Positions 46,479 to 58,449 of a DNA stretch of 64,000 nt are shown here, in pieces. Location of the stretch: positions 19,454,814 to 19,518,813 of the forward strand of contig CM060127.1 of the NCBI GenBank assembly GCA_030522415.1, written 5' to 3'. The notes beneath the pieces are model-generated. The model did no database searches and was not told the DNA's origin. It saw only the letters and a program-made list of their open reading frames with translations. The position numbers and the translations under genes were made by a program. Each line of letters begins with the position of its first letter. Within the stretch, counting starts at the first letter, position 1. The stretch is from Channallabes apus. Taxonomy: Eukaryota > Chordata > Actinopteri > Siluriformes > Clariidae.

Positions 46479-48678
46479 ACACACATATCATAAAACACTC
46501 ATACAAATATATAACACAGACACTCACACACATACTTGGTAAGCACACATACCCACACACACTAACTACCTGCTTGCACTAAGGCAAGATACAGTATATG
46601 CATTTCTATACATGTGACTGTACAAAAAAAAGACATAACACATTAATATAAGTGAAAAGTGAATGTGTGTTTGTGTGTGTGTGTGCACACTTATGCATAC
46701 AAATACACACATGCATGCACTTCCACAAACATATCTAGAACACACGCTTGAACCCAAACTTTTTTTTTGTTGTTGTTTGTTTTTCCTGCATCCAGAGTCA
46801 CTCACATGTACTTTCTCTCTCCTCATGGCATACTTTGGACAATCTCATGACTTCTGAAACCCCTCTGAAACCACACACAATCATCTCAATATTAATCACT
46901 AAAATGGCAGTTGTTTCACCAGCTTTACCTACGCTACAGTTAAAAAGAGCGGCTGTTGCTGTCTAGGCCCTTTAGCTCGCCGTGTACTGAGGAGGCTGAG
47001 CTATACAGACCCGAACAGGAAAGTGCATCCTGGAAATAAATGCTATCTCATGTATCTCTGGTGAATGTTCCACCTCATGTCACCTCTCACATTCATTCAA
47101 ATCTTTTCACAAATCAAGGACCCCGGGTCAGGGTGACTTTTCTACAGAGCGCTACATTCCACCATCACTTACATACAACATACTGTACAGTACTGTGTTC
47201 ATTTTGAGATGTATAATCCTAATAATCATTATAATAATAATAGATTCAACTATCTGTCAGCTAGTGAGTGTGACAGGTGTTTTAAGTGCTTCGTAAACCT
47301 GTCCCTCCCTTCTCAGGCAACTTTCTTTCACTTTCTCTCAAATAATAAGCTCTTATTATAATAAAAAATAGCAAGCAAATGTATTTTTGCTTATCATATA
47401 GCTCAAAAGTCAACCATCCTCAAACGTATACATTAACAAAAACCCATTCGGTGTGTACATGACTGAAAGTGACCCCTGATTGCAATGATTACACATTCAT
47501 TGCAAATAAAAAAAAAAAAAAGAAGAAGAAAAAAAAAAAAAAAAAGAGAGAAAAAAAAGAAGCAGAACTACAAAATAAACACAATAAAACAATTCAACAG
47601 GTGAATATATAAAGGCAAACTCCTCTATCTCCAGGTCTATTAGTATAATTTTTTTTCTCTCGTTCCTAAGGAGCAACTGGCACTGCTTGATGACATTTCT
47701 TGATCTCAGTCAGAATGTTCCTTAGCATTTGGTTGCTCTATTTTTCCCTCAGAAAAGATAATACAATCTACGGTATACCCCAGTACCCTCGATTTTATTT
47801 TTTGATGGACTTCAGATTGTCTGTCGTTTAATGTCTAAACATCAGATGAGACTGCTTGAGCAGGATGGCTGACATTAAGTAAACTCCTGCAGCCAATGGA
47901 GGAGTGATTTCCGTCCTGCCTCCCTGAGCAATACCATCCATACCGATCTCCTTTTTTAAGCTCACACATGGATGGAGCTGGGACTAATGCACCATAAGCA
48001 TCTAGTGCTGTTTCAGTAGGGCTTCGTTTGAAGCTACCTTCAAATCAGCTTTGAAGAACCCTCATCAAAACATTCAGATTCCATGAATATGCAAATTCGA
48101 GATACCACCACCATCATCATCATGGCCATCCACTTCCTGTGGAAACCAAGTGCTGCATGGGCTTCATTTGCATATTAGAACAAGATTGGCTCTTAGATTT
48201 TATGATGCAATCAAACACCTCAGGTGTACCCTTGTTTTTTGTTGGTTAAAATGCAGCGAAGCCACCAGTCTGTGCACTAAAACTTTGAAATAAGTTTAGG
48301 GTGACATTAATTTCTCGTATATGTCAAAATAGTAATGTAAAGATGAAGATTATCAGATATTTTGTAGCCTAGAGGGCTCAGAAGATCAACTAAAACCCCA
48401 CATTCAACAACTTCACTGTCCCCAAATTACCCAATTGAAAGAAATTCCACTAATTGTTTGTGTATATTCAATGCACCTATTCAATTATTATCACTACTCC
48501 TAAGGTGATACATATATACTGAGTTAATTTAGCCTACAGTACAGTTATCTGGATAAAAAATTTAGAAATCAATTTTGAAATGATATAAGAAGCAACATTC
48601 TGAAAAAAAAAAAAAACATTTTGAGGGTCTTTTTTTTTTTCTTCCAATCCAAAATGACAAACAAGTCCAAAATGCCTT

Positions 48679-51561
48679 TCATTTGCCAATATTCGATCTG
48701 CCTTCAATGCTGATTTTAACCTCCTGAGGGATAAACGATGGCCTGGGAAGAGTTAAGGGTGGTTCCTCTTCATGCTTCTCGACTTTGCGTCCTTCTGGGG
48801 CCGACCATCTCCGTTTCCGGCCTGTAGGTTTACTAATAGATTCCGATTCTGAGGATGTTGGAATTCTAGAGGCTCCTTTCTCGCCTGAACCTAGTTCTCC
48901 GTTTTCTTTGCTTGCCTGGGAGCTCACTCCTCCCTGCCTGCCACACTGTGTCAGTCCATTCTCCTGCTCCATATGCCGTGCTGCCCTGCGAGTCCCACCT
49001 GAAGGTGCTTTAAAAGGTGGTTTAAGAGGTGGCCCAAGACCGGCAGCATCTGAAATCTGCCCCTGACTCTTTTTTAAAGAGCCGTTTTTCAAGTTCTTTA
49101 GAGTGAGAGAAATGCAGACATCACCCACAGCTAGCCTGGCACAAGGAAGTTCCAGCAGTTGAGTGGTCCGGTCTGGACAGCAAGACGACCATCCCTGACC
49201 AAACACAAAGAAAGGGTACTCAACCAGCACCTCGACATTCACCTGAGAGAGGGGAAAACAGAACAGAGAAATCACAGTTGTCGTTTACACAATGCAACAT
49301 GTTATGAATTAATTGATTTGGTAGATTGTGTTCAGCCTCATTGTTGAGCCAGCAGACTTTCTGTTTGAGTGGGAGACCAGAATCATAATTCACAGACAAA
49401 TGAAACAGATTTTTCTCACAGCCCCCTCACTGCAGAACAGAAGGGAGATGAACTAAGGGATGACTCAATTCTGCCTTAGGATCCCACACAAACAGAACAA
49501 AACAAGGGACCATGCGGAAACAAGCAGCAAAATGACTGTGCTGAAATAACCGACATGGCAAACATGTAAAACACTTCATTCCAGGCTTATGAAGTACATG
49601 TACATTATATGCAGAAAACGGTCAAACCTTCAGCACATGATAATTGCAATGAGCACCAATTTTATTTAATCATAAAAATATAGCAATTATAAGAATCAAT
49701 GTTATAGCAAAAGAGAGCAAAAAAATTTTATAAAAGCTCAAGCTTTTTGACTTCTTACAAATCCAACATACAAGCTGTCTGCAACGAAAGGTAAAACAGT
49801 CATCCAAGTCTAGAAATAGAGCAAGCCCACCTGTGAACGATGCTCTCCCACTGCGAACTGAATAATAGCAGAGTTAGGTGTATGGCTGCTGTCGATGCGC
49901 TCCACAGTACTAGAGTCAATCTTCAGTTCGCTGCTGATTTCTGCACTCTGAATGAAGTCTTCTGTCTTTAGGTCCTCCACACGCTTCAGCTCCCCATCAG
50001 CTAGTTGAATGATGGAACCCTTGGTGAAGTAGGGTGGTAAAGAGGGTGTGGAGGGAATAGGTGGAGTAGCTGGCAGGCTAGCAGAGGCTGGCAGGATAGG
50101 CAAGTGTAGTTGTGCCTGAACCACAGCACCTGTCGGATGGGGGTAGGAGGCTGGTGTCTCAAAGGACTCACCTTTCGGGGCTGCCGAGGTCACAAATGCA
50201 TGCGGCAGTGCTGCAGCAAAAGTTGGTGCTGTAGATGTGGCAGTAGCTTCTGCTCCACTTACAGGGATAATAACAGGCTGAGTTCCTGGGATAAGCAGGT
50301 GTGGAGGGAGGCTGGTGTGGTAACTGACATGCTGTGGCTGCCCTGTACCTGCAATGTACCCAATAATGGGCTGATGAGCCGGATAAAAGTTGGTGGACGT
50401 GAGGCCAAGGGACAGTGGCTCGGTTGCACTATGTGTGGTATGGATAACAGCATGGGGTGAAAGTGTGGTAACTGCAGCCTTTAGACTATCCACAGGTAAA
50501 GGAGGAGGTGGAAAGGGAAGAGAGGTGCTTGAGGAAGTGCGAGAAACTGGCTTTCCTGCACAGATGCCTCCTTTTTCAGCTGGGGCCAGAGGGGGTGGTA
50601 GCTTGTCTTGATTTCCCCCTGGATCTACATTGCTGGAGTTATGACTGTTGGGAACTAGAACTAATGAGCTCCTTAAGTCGTTATTTTCCTGGACATATTT
50701 CGGTGGAAGCGTCATGTGCCGGGTCTCGTAGTGTTCTCGCTGGTGGATGTGGTGATGCTGGGTGGATAAAGACCCTTTGGCTATGCTGCTGATCTTGGAT
50801 TCGGAGAGCTGGTGGAAGCGACGGCCTCTTTCCGGATCACCATTTAGCATCTCTCTAGGCCTGCCATCTTCCTTTTTAAGCATGGGTCCATCTGAGTACT
50901 GAAGCAGAAGCTGAGAGGGCCCACTAAGAGCGAGTGTATGTTGGAGATGATGGGGAAGGTGGGTTTGGGGTGAAGATGCAGTACAAGGCACTACACTGAG
51001 TTGGGAGCTGGAAATTTGGACATACTGGGCGGAATGGGGTTGAGGTATGCTGTCTGAAGTGGAAATTACTGGATCATGTTTGGATGCTGGAGAAGTAGTA
51101 GTACCAGTGTAAGCTTCAGTGTGTCGCTGGGAGGATGTGGTGGTGGCTGCAGGGGGCAGAAGAGGAGATATGTAGCTAGTATAGGGTGCTCCATATGATG
51201 GGCTGATAAAGTGCACATTGGGGGGCATGGGGGAGTACTGAATGGGGCCTGTGTGTTGAGAAAGTGGTGAAGGATGCACAGCGGGGATGGTAGTTGTTAC
51301 AATTGGAGCACGAGCGGACTCGACAGTGGACACCATTGGTTTGAACTGTGGGCCTTCAGATTCTGTTGAGCTGCTGGTGTGCTGCTTTTTGCCCTCGTGC
51401 CCACTGGCCATGCTGGCAAGCCAAGCAAGGTTCCCTCCACGCTGGCTCTCACTGGCAGGCGCCATAACCATGGGCCTATCCTCTGAGGGAAGGGTACTTG
51501 CTGGAATTTCACGTTTCTTTGGAGGCAAACACTCATTGCTTCGTTCTTGGTTGGACTTCAT
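48679..51561 (-). CDS. atxn1: Ataxin-1, without polyglutamine tract
   Basis: A nuclear RNA/protein-binding co-repressor that in mammals pairs with Capicua. Coding exons are 49831-51561 (577 codons) and 48679-49242 (187 codons plus stop): 764 aa, joined by a 588-bp intron with donor CAG|GTGGGC and acceptor CTCTCAG. The N-terminus MKSNQERSNECLPPKKREIP matches vertebrate ATXN1. Residues 20-500 are Ser/Pro/Thr-rich with no run of glutamines where human has one. The AXH domain spans about 514-632 (KGSIIQLADGELKRVEDLKT, then VEYPFFVFGQGWSSCCPDRT), with the intron inside it as in human. RKRRWSAPE at 719-727 holds the nuclear signal, the U2AF-type ULM (RRW) and S724, equivalent to the phosphorylated S776 bound by 14-3-3. 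The C-terminus ends SIEGRSNIGK. The KRRWS motif excludes ATXN1L. I cannot choose between teleost atxn1a and atxn1b. Confidence 0.95.
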
Positions 51562-51697
51562 GATGACTATATCCGCTGTACCTCTTTTTAAGGTGGCTTC
51601 TTTATGCTATATATTTCTTCAACTCGTTTTCCCTCTGCACCTCTCTCTTTTATTCTCTGCTCGTTCCACCCGCTGATTGGCTGGTGCAGTGGGGGTA
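51562..51697 (-). promoter_or_regulatory. atxn1 5' UTR segment and candidate proximal promoter or acceptor
   Basis: Read on the minus strand, a pyrimidine-rich CTTTTCTCCACCCCCAG ends at 51698 and could be the acceptor of the exon carrying the ATG. The same interval has CCAATCAGC (about 51671-51679) and AATAAAAG (about 51647-51654), which could be a CCAAT/TATA-like pair giving a 5' UTR of about 60 nt. Sequence alone does not choose between these readings. Confidence 0.3.
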
Positions 51698-52686
51698 CTG
51701 GGGGTGGAGAAAAGAGGGTGACGGGAGTTTTTCTTGTCCTTATGGCTGGATGGATGCTGATCTCAAAAGAAAGCAACAGAACGCATGCCTGCTGTGAGAG
51801 AGCGCTTGCCACGATTCATGCGGAATCATTTCTCTCTGAACGCAAGCCTCCAAGACTGTAGCAGAAACCTGCAGAATACACACAAAGACAGATGCACAAA
51901 CACTTTAGGTACTCAGTGCATAAACAAATTAAGGAAATCTCATAATGGTATCAATTTCACTCCATGGTGTATAGCTGGCAATGTATATAGACATATATTG
52001 AGATGGGGAATATATCTCTAACTTGCAGTATTATCACTCCACTTTCAGCTGTCTCCCTTTCTCCAAAACTATACACAGACATACACATGTGCAGTACAAA
52101 TATGCAGTACTGAATCCCATGCATAATTCATAAATGCTCATGAAAACAATCTGGCTCACAATGACATTCACAAGGTGAACATAGTAAGCTGTGCTGCTAA
52201 TTCAATGGCAGAACAGCCTGCTCATGTTAGTTCGCATCTAATGAACTATAGAACATGCAGATCAACCAGATAATCAGCCTTTGATCTTTTAGAGATATTG
52301 CTTGTTTAGAATTCCTCCCTGTGCCTCATTGATTGCTCCCACTTCGGTTCTATGTGCTTTGTCCAGCACTGGTTGGAGAGCTATTCTGCATTTCAAATAG
52401 GGAGATGGTGATGATTTAAGAAGCATTTTTTTTTTAAGAAAAAAATAACATTTGGGTCTTTCCATAGGTGGAAGCACCCAATTTGTCTGGAATGACTGTA
52501 TATTCTCCAGCAAATTGCTTTCATTCTAAATGAAAATAACTCAAACGTCTTCCATCGTGGATACCCATGTGGACAAAGTGACCTCAACCCTGCGGAACAT
52601 CTCGGAATACCAAAAGTTGCATAAAAATAAATCAAGATTTTAATATCAATGCTGCCGCCAATATTAACCTTACAATTGGTTAGAAC
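51698..52686. other. Gene-free stretch upstream of atxn1 coding exon
   Basis: I see no gene or recognisable repeat. It probably lies in an atxn1 5' UTR intron or upstream region. Confidence 0.5.
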
Positions 52687-52699
52687 GATTTCACACAAG

Positions 52700-53053
52700 G
52701 GCGGCACGGTGGTGTAGTGGTTAGCACTGTCGCCTTGCACCTCCAGGGTCTGGGTTCGATTCCCGGCCAGGCTCGATTCCCGTCTCTGTGTGCATGGAGT
52801 TTGCATGCTCCCGTGCTTGGTGGGTTTCCTCCGGGTACTCCGGTTTCCTCCCACAGTCCAAAGACATGCAGATTAGGCTAATTGGCGTTCCCAAATTGAC
52901 CATAGTGTGTGAATGAGTGTGTGTGTGTGTGTGCGCTCTGCGATGGATTGGCACGCTGTCCAGGGTGTACCCTGCCTCGTGCCCAGAGTCTCCTGGGATA
53001 GGCTCCAGGTCCCTGCGACCCTAAATACAGGATAAAGCGGTATAGAAGATGAA
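52700..53053 (+). repeat. Full-length SINE (family A)
   Basis: Complete from GGCGGCACGGTGGTGTAGTG to the tail GGATAAAGCGGTATAGAAGA. It is flanked by a 13-bp duplication with one mismatch, GATTTCACACAAG (52687-52699) and GATTTCATACAAG (53054-53066). The B box GGTTCGATTCCC is followed by a second GCTCGATTCCC, as in the 25025 copy. Confidence 0.9.
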
Positions 53054-53066
53054 GATTTCATACAAG

Positions 53067-54600
53067 TTTAAACATCCCTGTTAGTACAACTGGATTAATA
53101 TTTGCACGTGAAATTTCACAGAACCACATAAGTAACCGTCCCTGAATAGGTGTGCCATGCATGGTTTGACAACATGCTCTCATACGAATGAGCAGCAACC
53201 ATCTCCGATAGTACATCCTGCATAAAACTCCTGGATACAACAGCCACCGAGTTGCATCAAGAAGCATTTATAAAAAGTTTCCTGAAAAAAATCTACTTAA
53301 GTATGAGGGAAAAAAAATTCATATCCTGTCCTGAATTTCATTGGCAAGTTTTTCATTGTGAGTCTACCAAAGAGACCCTCGTGACCTTGAGGAATTGATG
53401 AGGATTTGCCAAGAGGGTTAAAGGGGTTAAAATGGATCCACAATCCTGTTTCTTATCACAGATGTCTTGAAGCTTTAACTGCCAATAACAGCAAACACAA
53501 AACGCCAAAAACTAAAAGAAAAACGTATTAAACTCTATTTTAAGTACTTAACAGGAAAAACTAGAAAAACAGCAATTAAAAGGGAAAAAAAAGGATGCAG
53601 GAAGTGCTGGATTTTGGGGAAAAAAAGAAAAATTCACATACTCCAATCTGTTATAGAAACATGACAAACATGACCTTGCTGTTTTTGGGGGAACTTGCAA
53701 AGTAATACCAAGATATACAGTAGTATCATGTTTCTCCTTTTTTTTCTGCCTGTCCAGATTATTCTCACTTCAGGCTATTTTCATCAGTGGTAAATACAGC
53801 AGACAAACACATTTAAGTATGCGAATGAAGGAATTGCCAGAATCGAGATGGTGAAAATCTTTTATACTGCAATATTCCTTTGTTGGTAGACGATAATATT
53901 GCAATGCCAAATTTAATCAGCTGAACTGGAATTAGGTATGGAAAATACAGTCATTATTCAGGAACAAGCAATTAAGAACTTCTTCTGCAAGGTATGAGAA
54001 AAAAACACACACACACCGTGCTTGCCAAATCTCTTTAGGTTGCATATCACATAATTATATCAGGATGGTGGGTGCATGGCTTCTTCATTTTAAGCCCTCT
54101 GACCCACTCCACTGTGTGGTATTGTGTCTCCCACACATCAGGTTTAGCTCTCGGCTAGATGCTAATTAGCGGATGAGTTCATCAGAACATCACATGTTTG
54201 AGAGTAGGGGGAACACTAAACTGTTCTGTGCTGAGCAACATGCACCCATAGGAGAGAGGCTGAGAACCATTCCTTAACACCAGCAAATACTTTCCTTGTG
54301 ACTTCAGTGAAAAGAGAGGAATCATACTAAAAAGGAATGAGAAGGAGTGAAGGCGAGAAGAAGACAGATTTGGAAAGAAAGAGAAAGGGATGTGCTTCCC
54401 TGGCAACGAAAAAAGGAAAGTTCTTTTTGCAACCAATGAATCTTCAGCTCATCACTGTTCTTTAACATTCTGTAAGCTAAATTTAAATTATAGACATTGG
54501 TGGAAAGAGTTATTTCAGTGTTGCAGTGGTTACAAACATCATTAGTAACTATCACAAAGCTTAAAAAATGCCAGGTAAATAAACCAGACCTACAGTTTTG
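53067..54600. other. Gene-free stretch
   Basis: AT-rich with A-runs. No gene, splice-supported exon or known repeat is recognised. Confidence 0.5.
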
Positions 54601-54609
54601 TTGTCTTCC

Positions 54610-55075
54610 CACTCAGATGTCCTTAGTCCTCCAAGGGCTCCTACAGTGGCCACTATGCATGATGGCTTCATGCACTTTCCTTCTTACCCTGATGCACCCA
54701 TTGCTCTAGAACAGGATCAACCTGAACTCATCAGACCACATGACCATTTTTCATTGCTCCAAATTCCAATATTTATGCTCCCCTTTTTTTCTGATTAGCC
54801 TCACTAACAAGTGGTTTTCGTGTGGCCACACAGTTGTTTAGTACCAATCCTATGAGTTCTCATCACATTGTGTGCGTATGGAAATGCTCTTCCTTTTACT
54901 ATTAAACATAGCCAGGGTTTTACTGTTGATTTTTTTTTACCATGCAACTTCAAGAGCTTAAGTGATCTCCCTTCATGATTTCTTTCCGACCACATTTCTT
55001 CTACAAAGTTGATGGTTCAGCTCTATCCTTTCTGGTTTTGATGATGTGTTGAAGGTGAAGGGTTCCAGGCCATAT
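54610..55075 (-). mobile_element. Decayed Tc1-like transposase fragment
   Basis: Minus-strand translation yields KMVMWSDEFRLILF, the Tc1 block with the first catalytic Asp, preceded by stops and followed by pieces similar to the 63716-64000 remnant (for example GTGGCCACACAGTTGTTTAG on plus). Not functional. Confidence 0.6.
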
Positions 55076-55096
55076 GTTGTGTGTGTGTGTGTCTGC

Positions 55097-55140
<44 letters not shown>
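55076..55140. repeat. (TG)n/(AT)n microsatellite
   Basis: TG units are interrupted by CTGCATATATATA and then continue as about 18 TG units. Confidence 0.95.
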
Positions 55141-55143
<3 letters not shown>

Positions 55144-55432
55144 GATATTTATTGTCAGTGTTGATGTGTAAACAGAAAAAACTGCATTTTTGGCTTGGAA
55201 ATGCATGCGCCCCACGTGCTGTTGTCTCAAGCAGCTATATTTCTTACAGGTTTTGAAGTGCAATACACTACTAAAATATTTAATAACCAAAATCTTGTTG
55301 ATTACCTAAATATCATGTTTCATACAACGCAATAAGCTTTTATTGTTTTTTGTTTTTCTTTTCTTGTCTTCTACTCCAGTCAAGTAGGTGGCGATATTGC
55401 ACCAACTGCCCATACGTTCAAAAAAGAGGAAA

Positions 55433-56280
55433 GTCTTCTTCTTTGTCTTTCAGCTGTTCCCCTTCAGGGGTCGCTACAGCGAATCATCTGCCTCCATGTC
55501 CAAACCACCTCAATCTGGCCTCTCTGACTTTATCTCCAAAACATCTCACATGGGTTGTCCCTCTGAGGAACTTATTCTCGATCTATCCATCCTTCTCACT
55601 CCCAAAATGAACCTCAACATCTTTAGCTCTGCTACCTCCAGCTCTGCCTCCTGTCTTTTCTTCAGTGCCACTGTCTCTAAGCCGTAGAGTATTGCTGGTC
55701 TCACCACTGTCTTGAACACATTTCCTTTCATTCTCGCTGATACTCTTTTATCGCACAACCCGACACTTTTCTCCAGCCGTTCCAACCTGCTTGTACTCGC
55801 CTCTTCACCTCCTTTCCACACTCACCATTACTCTGGACCGTAGACCCTAAGCCCTGCACCTCCTTTACCTCTGTTCCCTGTAGCACTTGGGTCCCTCTCA
55901 TTCACACACATGTATTCCATCTTAATGCAGCTAACCTTCATTTCTCTGCTTTCCAGAACATACCTCCACCTCTCCAAATTTTCCTCCACCTGTTCCCTGC
56001 TCTCACTACAAAGCACAATGTCATCTGCAAACATCATGATGACTCCTTTCTATCCTCATGTCATCCTGTCCTTCACCAGAGCAAACAAAAAGGGGCTCAG
56101 AGCCGATCCTTGATGCAGACCCACCTCCACCTTGAACTCCTCTGTCACACCTACAGCACATCTCACCACTGTCTTAAGCTCTCATACATGTCCTGCACCA
56201 CTCTAACATACTTCTCTGCCACTCCAGACTTTCTCATACAACACCACAGCTCCTCTCTTGGCACCCACACAATGCAAAAA
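55433..56280 (-). mobile_element. 5'-truncated non-LTR retrotransposon (LINE) fragment
   Basis: Minus-strand reading frames, broken by frameshifts and stops, give VPREELWCCMRKSGVAEKYV, MMFADDIVLCSESREQVEEN and VVRPAILYGLETVALKKRQE. The FADD box is the reverse-transcriptase active site. The 3' end reads GCTGTAGCGACCCC, then GGGAACAGCTGAAAGAC. A perfect 13-bp duplication AAAAAAGAGGAAA flanks it (55420-55432 and 56281-56293), so it inserted already truncated. Clade not assigned with confidence. Confidence 0.85.
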
Positions 56281-56293
56281 AAAAAAGAGGAAA

Positions 56294-57480
56294 TTCTAAA
56301 AATGTGAGTATTTGAGGAAGAAGCAGTTGGTGTGTTCTGCAAAAGATATGGTAATTGTTTAGGAAATTTGTCAATTTTAGACAATTTAAGGTTTGCTTAC
56401 CTAAGTTTACCTAAATAATTTTTTAATTTCAAAAATTAAAATAAGTTGACCAACAATAGCTCAATTAAATTGCATAATCGATTTAATTAAACTGAATAGC
56501 TCAATCGGTCAGTATGCTATACAGTTATGATTAAATGTTGGTTTGTCCTGCTTCGACTGTGTTTCAGGTCGGGGAAAGCCTAATCTTCCACTATGGCAGC
56601 ATCTCTGCTTTATCCCTCTGGATTACAAGGAAGAGAAGAGAATCACGGTCTGCTCTCCTACTATAGAGACAGCATGGCACGCACACTGCACCCGATCAGG
56701 GAGGGAGGGAGCACAATGGAGCAGCCTCTACTGACCTACATTAGAAGGAACACTACTCAGCACACACAGATTAACAAAAAGGCACACACACATACACACC
56801 ACAAGGACACACAGTGAAAGACGAGTAGTGAAGAGTTTTGTATTGTGCAAGCACATACTTGTAAGGGGCACACATGCACACACAGCTACTGTAAAAGAAG
56901 AACACAGTGAAAGAGACGACCATCAGTTGGATCTTGCTGAGCACACAGGCTCCACAGAGCATAGTGAGTATCAGATGACTTGAAATCTAAACTTATTGTC
57001 CTCCATCAGGGCTATGAGTTACAACTCAAGGTCCCTGAGCTACAGAGAGCAGCAAAATAGAATCAGTGCCATTTATCACAATTTTACATCCGGTCACCTA
57101 TCAACATATGTAACTCTACACACAATATATCCTGCTGTCATAATGGAAGACAAAAATAAATGATTCTCAGATGCACTGAGATGCTTTTAATCTTGATTGA
57201 AAGATTCTGTTTTAATGCACAAATTGTCATAATCTAACATTTAGGCTTAGGCAATAAATATTATTTATCAGGAATTTATCTTTTTATGAATGAACATTGT
57301 TTTTGTCACATGGAGAAAAATATACCATATATGATGTAGTGTTTATTAAAAAACAGCCAATTTAAGTCCAATTAAACTAAAAAAAAGTTCATTTTAAATG
57401 CTTTATAGCAACACATTTTACTCCAACAGCCAGAGTGGAGAATATTCTCCAACCAGCCATAGAATTAAAACCATTAACAT
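56294..57480. other. Gene-free stretch
   Basis: No coding or repeat signal that I can name. An AC-rich patch lies at about 56755-56885. Confidence 0.45.
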
Positions 57481-57870
57481 TAAAATCACCTAGGTTTTAG
57501 ATTCCCCTTGTACCCTATGGCCTCTCGGGAGTGTGGTGTGATGTTTGGTGCTGGAATGTTAGCACCGGATTGTTTTTCCAATAGATCCCATGAGTGCTTG
57601 AATGACATGGGATCTGAGGAGTTTTAAAGCCGAGTCAACAGTCTTGGTCTCTTTGCCTGCAGGACTCCATGTGTGGCAGGCTGTTATGCACTGGGTGTTC
57701 TGATACCTTTCTCATGGCCAGCATTGATTTTTTTTATGTGGGATCGGGCCAAGTGGGCTACCCATTGGTCCCCGCAAGCATAGATGGGAATTGAGTATAA
57801 TTGTTAATGAAAGCTATTTTGTTAACCTGGCAGTGGTGTTGATGTTATAGCTGATCAGTGTATCCAATCA
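57481..57870. mobile_element. Decayed DNA-transposon remnant
   Basis: Text such as GGGTGTTCTGATACCTTTCT, GTGGGATCGGGCCAAGTGGG and the terminal GATGTTATAGCTGATCAGTG resembles a common fish DNA transposon that ends in ...TTATGCCTGATCGGTG. Heavily mutated, with no usable frame. Confidence 0.4.
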
Positions 57871-57885
57871 TCCAACCAGCATATG

Positions 57886-58288
57886 CACTATATGACCAAA
57901 GGTACTGTATATTATACAGACACTTGTCCATATCGTACTGTACTGTATGTGGACCTTCCCCAAAACCACAGACACATAAACTTGTCTAGAATGTCTCTGT
58001 ATGCTGTAGCTGTAAGACTTCCTTCACTGAAATGAAAAGTTCTAGCCCAATCCCGTTCCTGTATGATAATGCCCATGTGCTCAAAGCAAGTTCCATAAAG
58101 TCATGGTTTGGCAAAGTTGATGTGAATCAACTCAAGGGGCCAGCACAGAGCTCTGACCGCAGCCTCACTGAAGGTCTTTGGGATGACATCAGCGCCAACC
58201 TCACTAATGTTCGTGAAAGGGCAGAAATTCCCACACCCACTAAAACCAATGAATGGTCAGATGTTCAGATACTGTTGTCCAAATGGTG
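57886..58288 (-). mobile_element. Small non-autonomous DNA element (CACTATATG.CCAAA ends)
   Basis: The left end CACTATATGACCAAAGGTAC and the right end, reverse-complemented as CACCATTTGGACAACAGTAT, form an imperfect inverted repeat. The interior (AGAATGTCTCTGTATGCTGT) matches a very common fish Tc1-like MITE. No reading frame of note. Confidence 0.65.
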
Positions 58289-58449
58289 TATCTTGGGAAA
58301 ACCCACACAAACATGTGAGGCAGAGAACATGTGAAACTACACACAGACATGAGTTTTACATCAGGAACCTTGGAAAGGTTGCAAAGCTGCCCACTTACCA
58401 CCCGTACCATACCAATACAGTGCCTTAGATTCATGTTGCTCACTTAAAA

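Larger units (their letters stand above)
39560..48678 (-). other. Gene-free 9-kb stretch, candidate atxn1 3' UTR
   Basis: No coding exon is visible on either strand. It begins at the atxn1 stop and, read on the minus strand, continues with mostly single-copy sequence; the known mammalian ATXN1 3' UTR is about 7 kb long. A minus-strand AATAAA (TTTATT at about 39572) could end it, but several others occur (44637, 45616). Inside are a V-SINE at 44074-44258, a MITE at 46137-46478, (AT)n at 40030, (CCAT)n at 45718 and A-runs at 45370 and 47509-47566. Minus-strand Pumilio-type sites TGTAnATA occur at 40304-40311 and 43427-43434. UTR status is inference from position. Confidence 0.35.

Noticed and set aside
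50110..50792. Plus-strand frames of 70-116 aa opposite the atxn1 first exon
   Set aside because: Antisense shadows of the Pro/Ser-rich ataxin-1 region.
48679..51561. Assignment as atxn1l
   Set aside because: The RKRRWSAPE motif and the MKSNQERSNECLPPKKREIP start belong to ATXN1; ATXN1L lacks the former.
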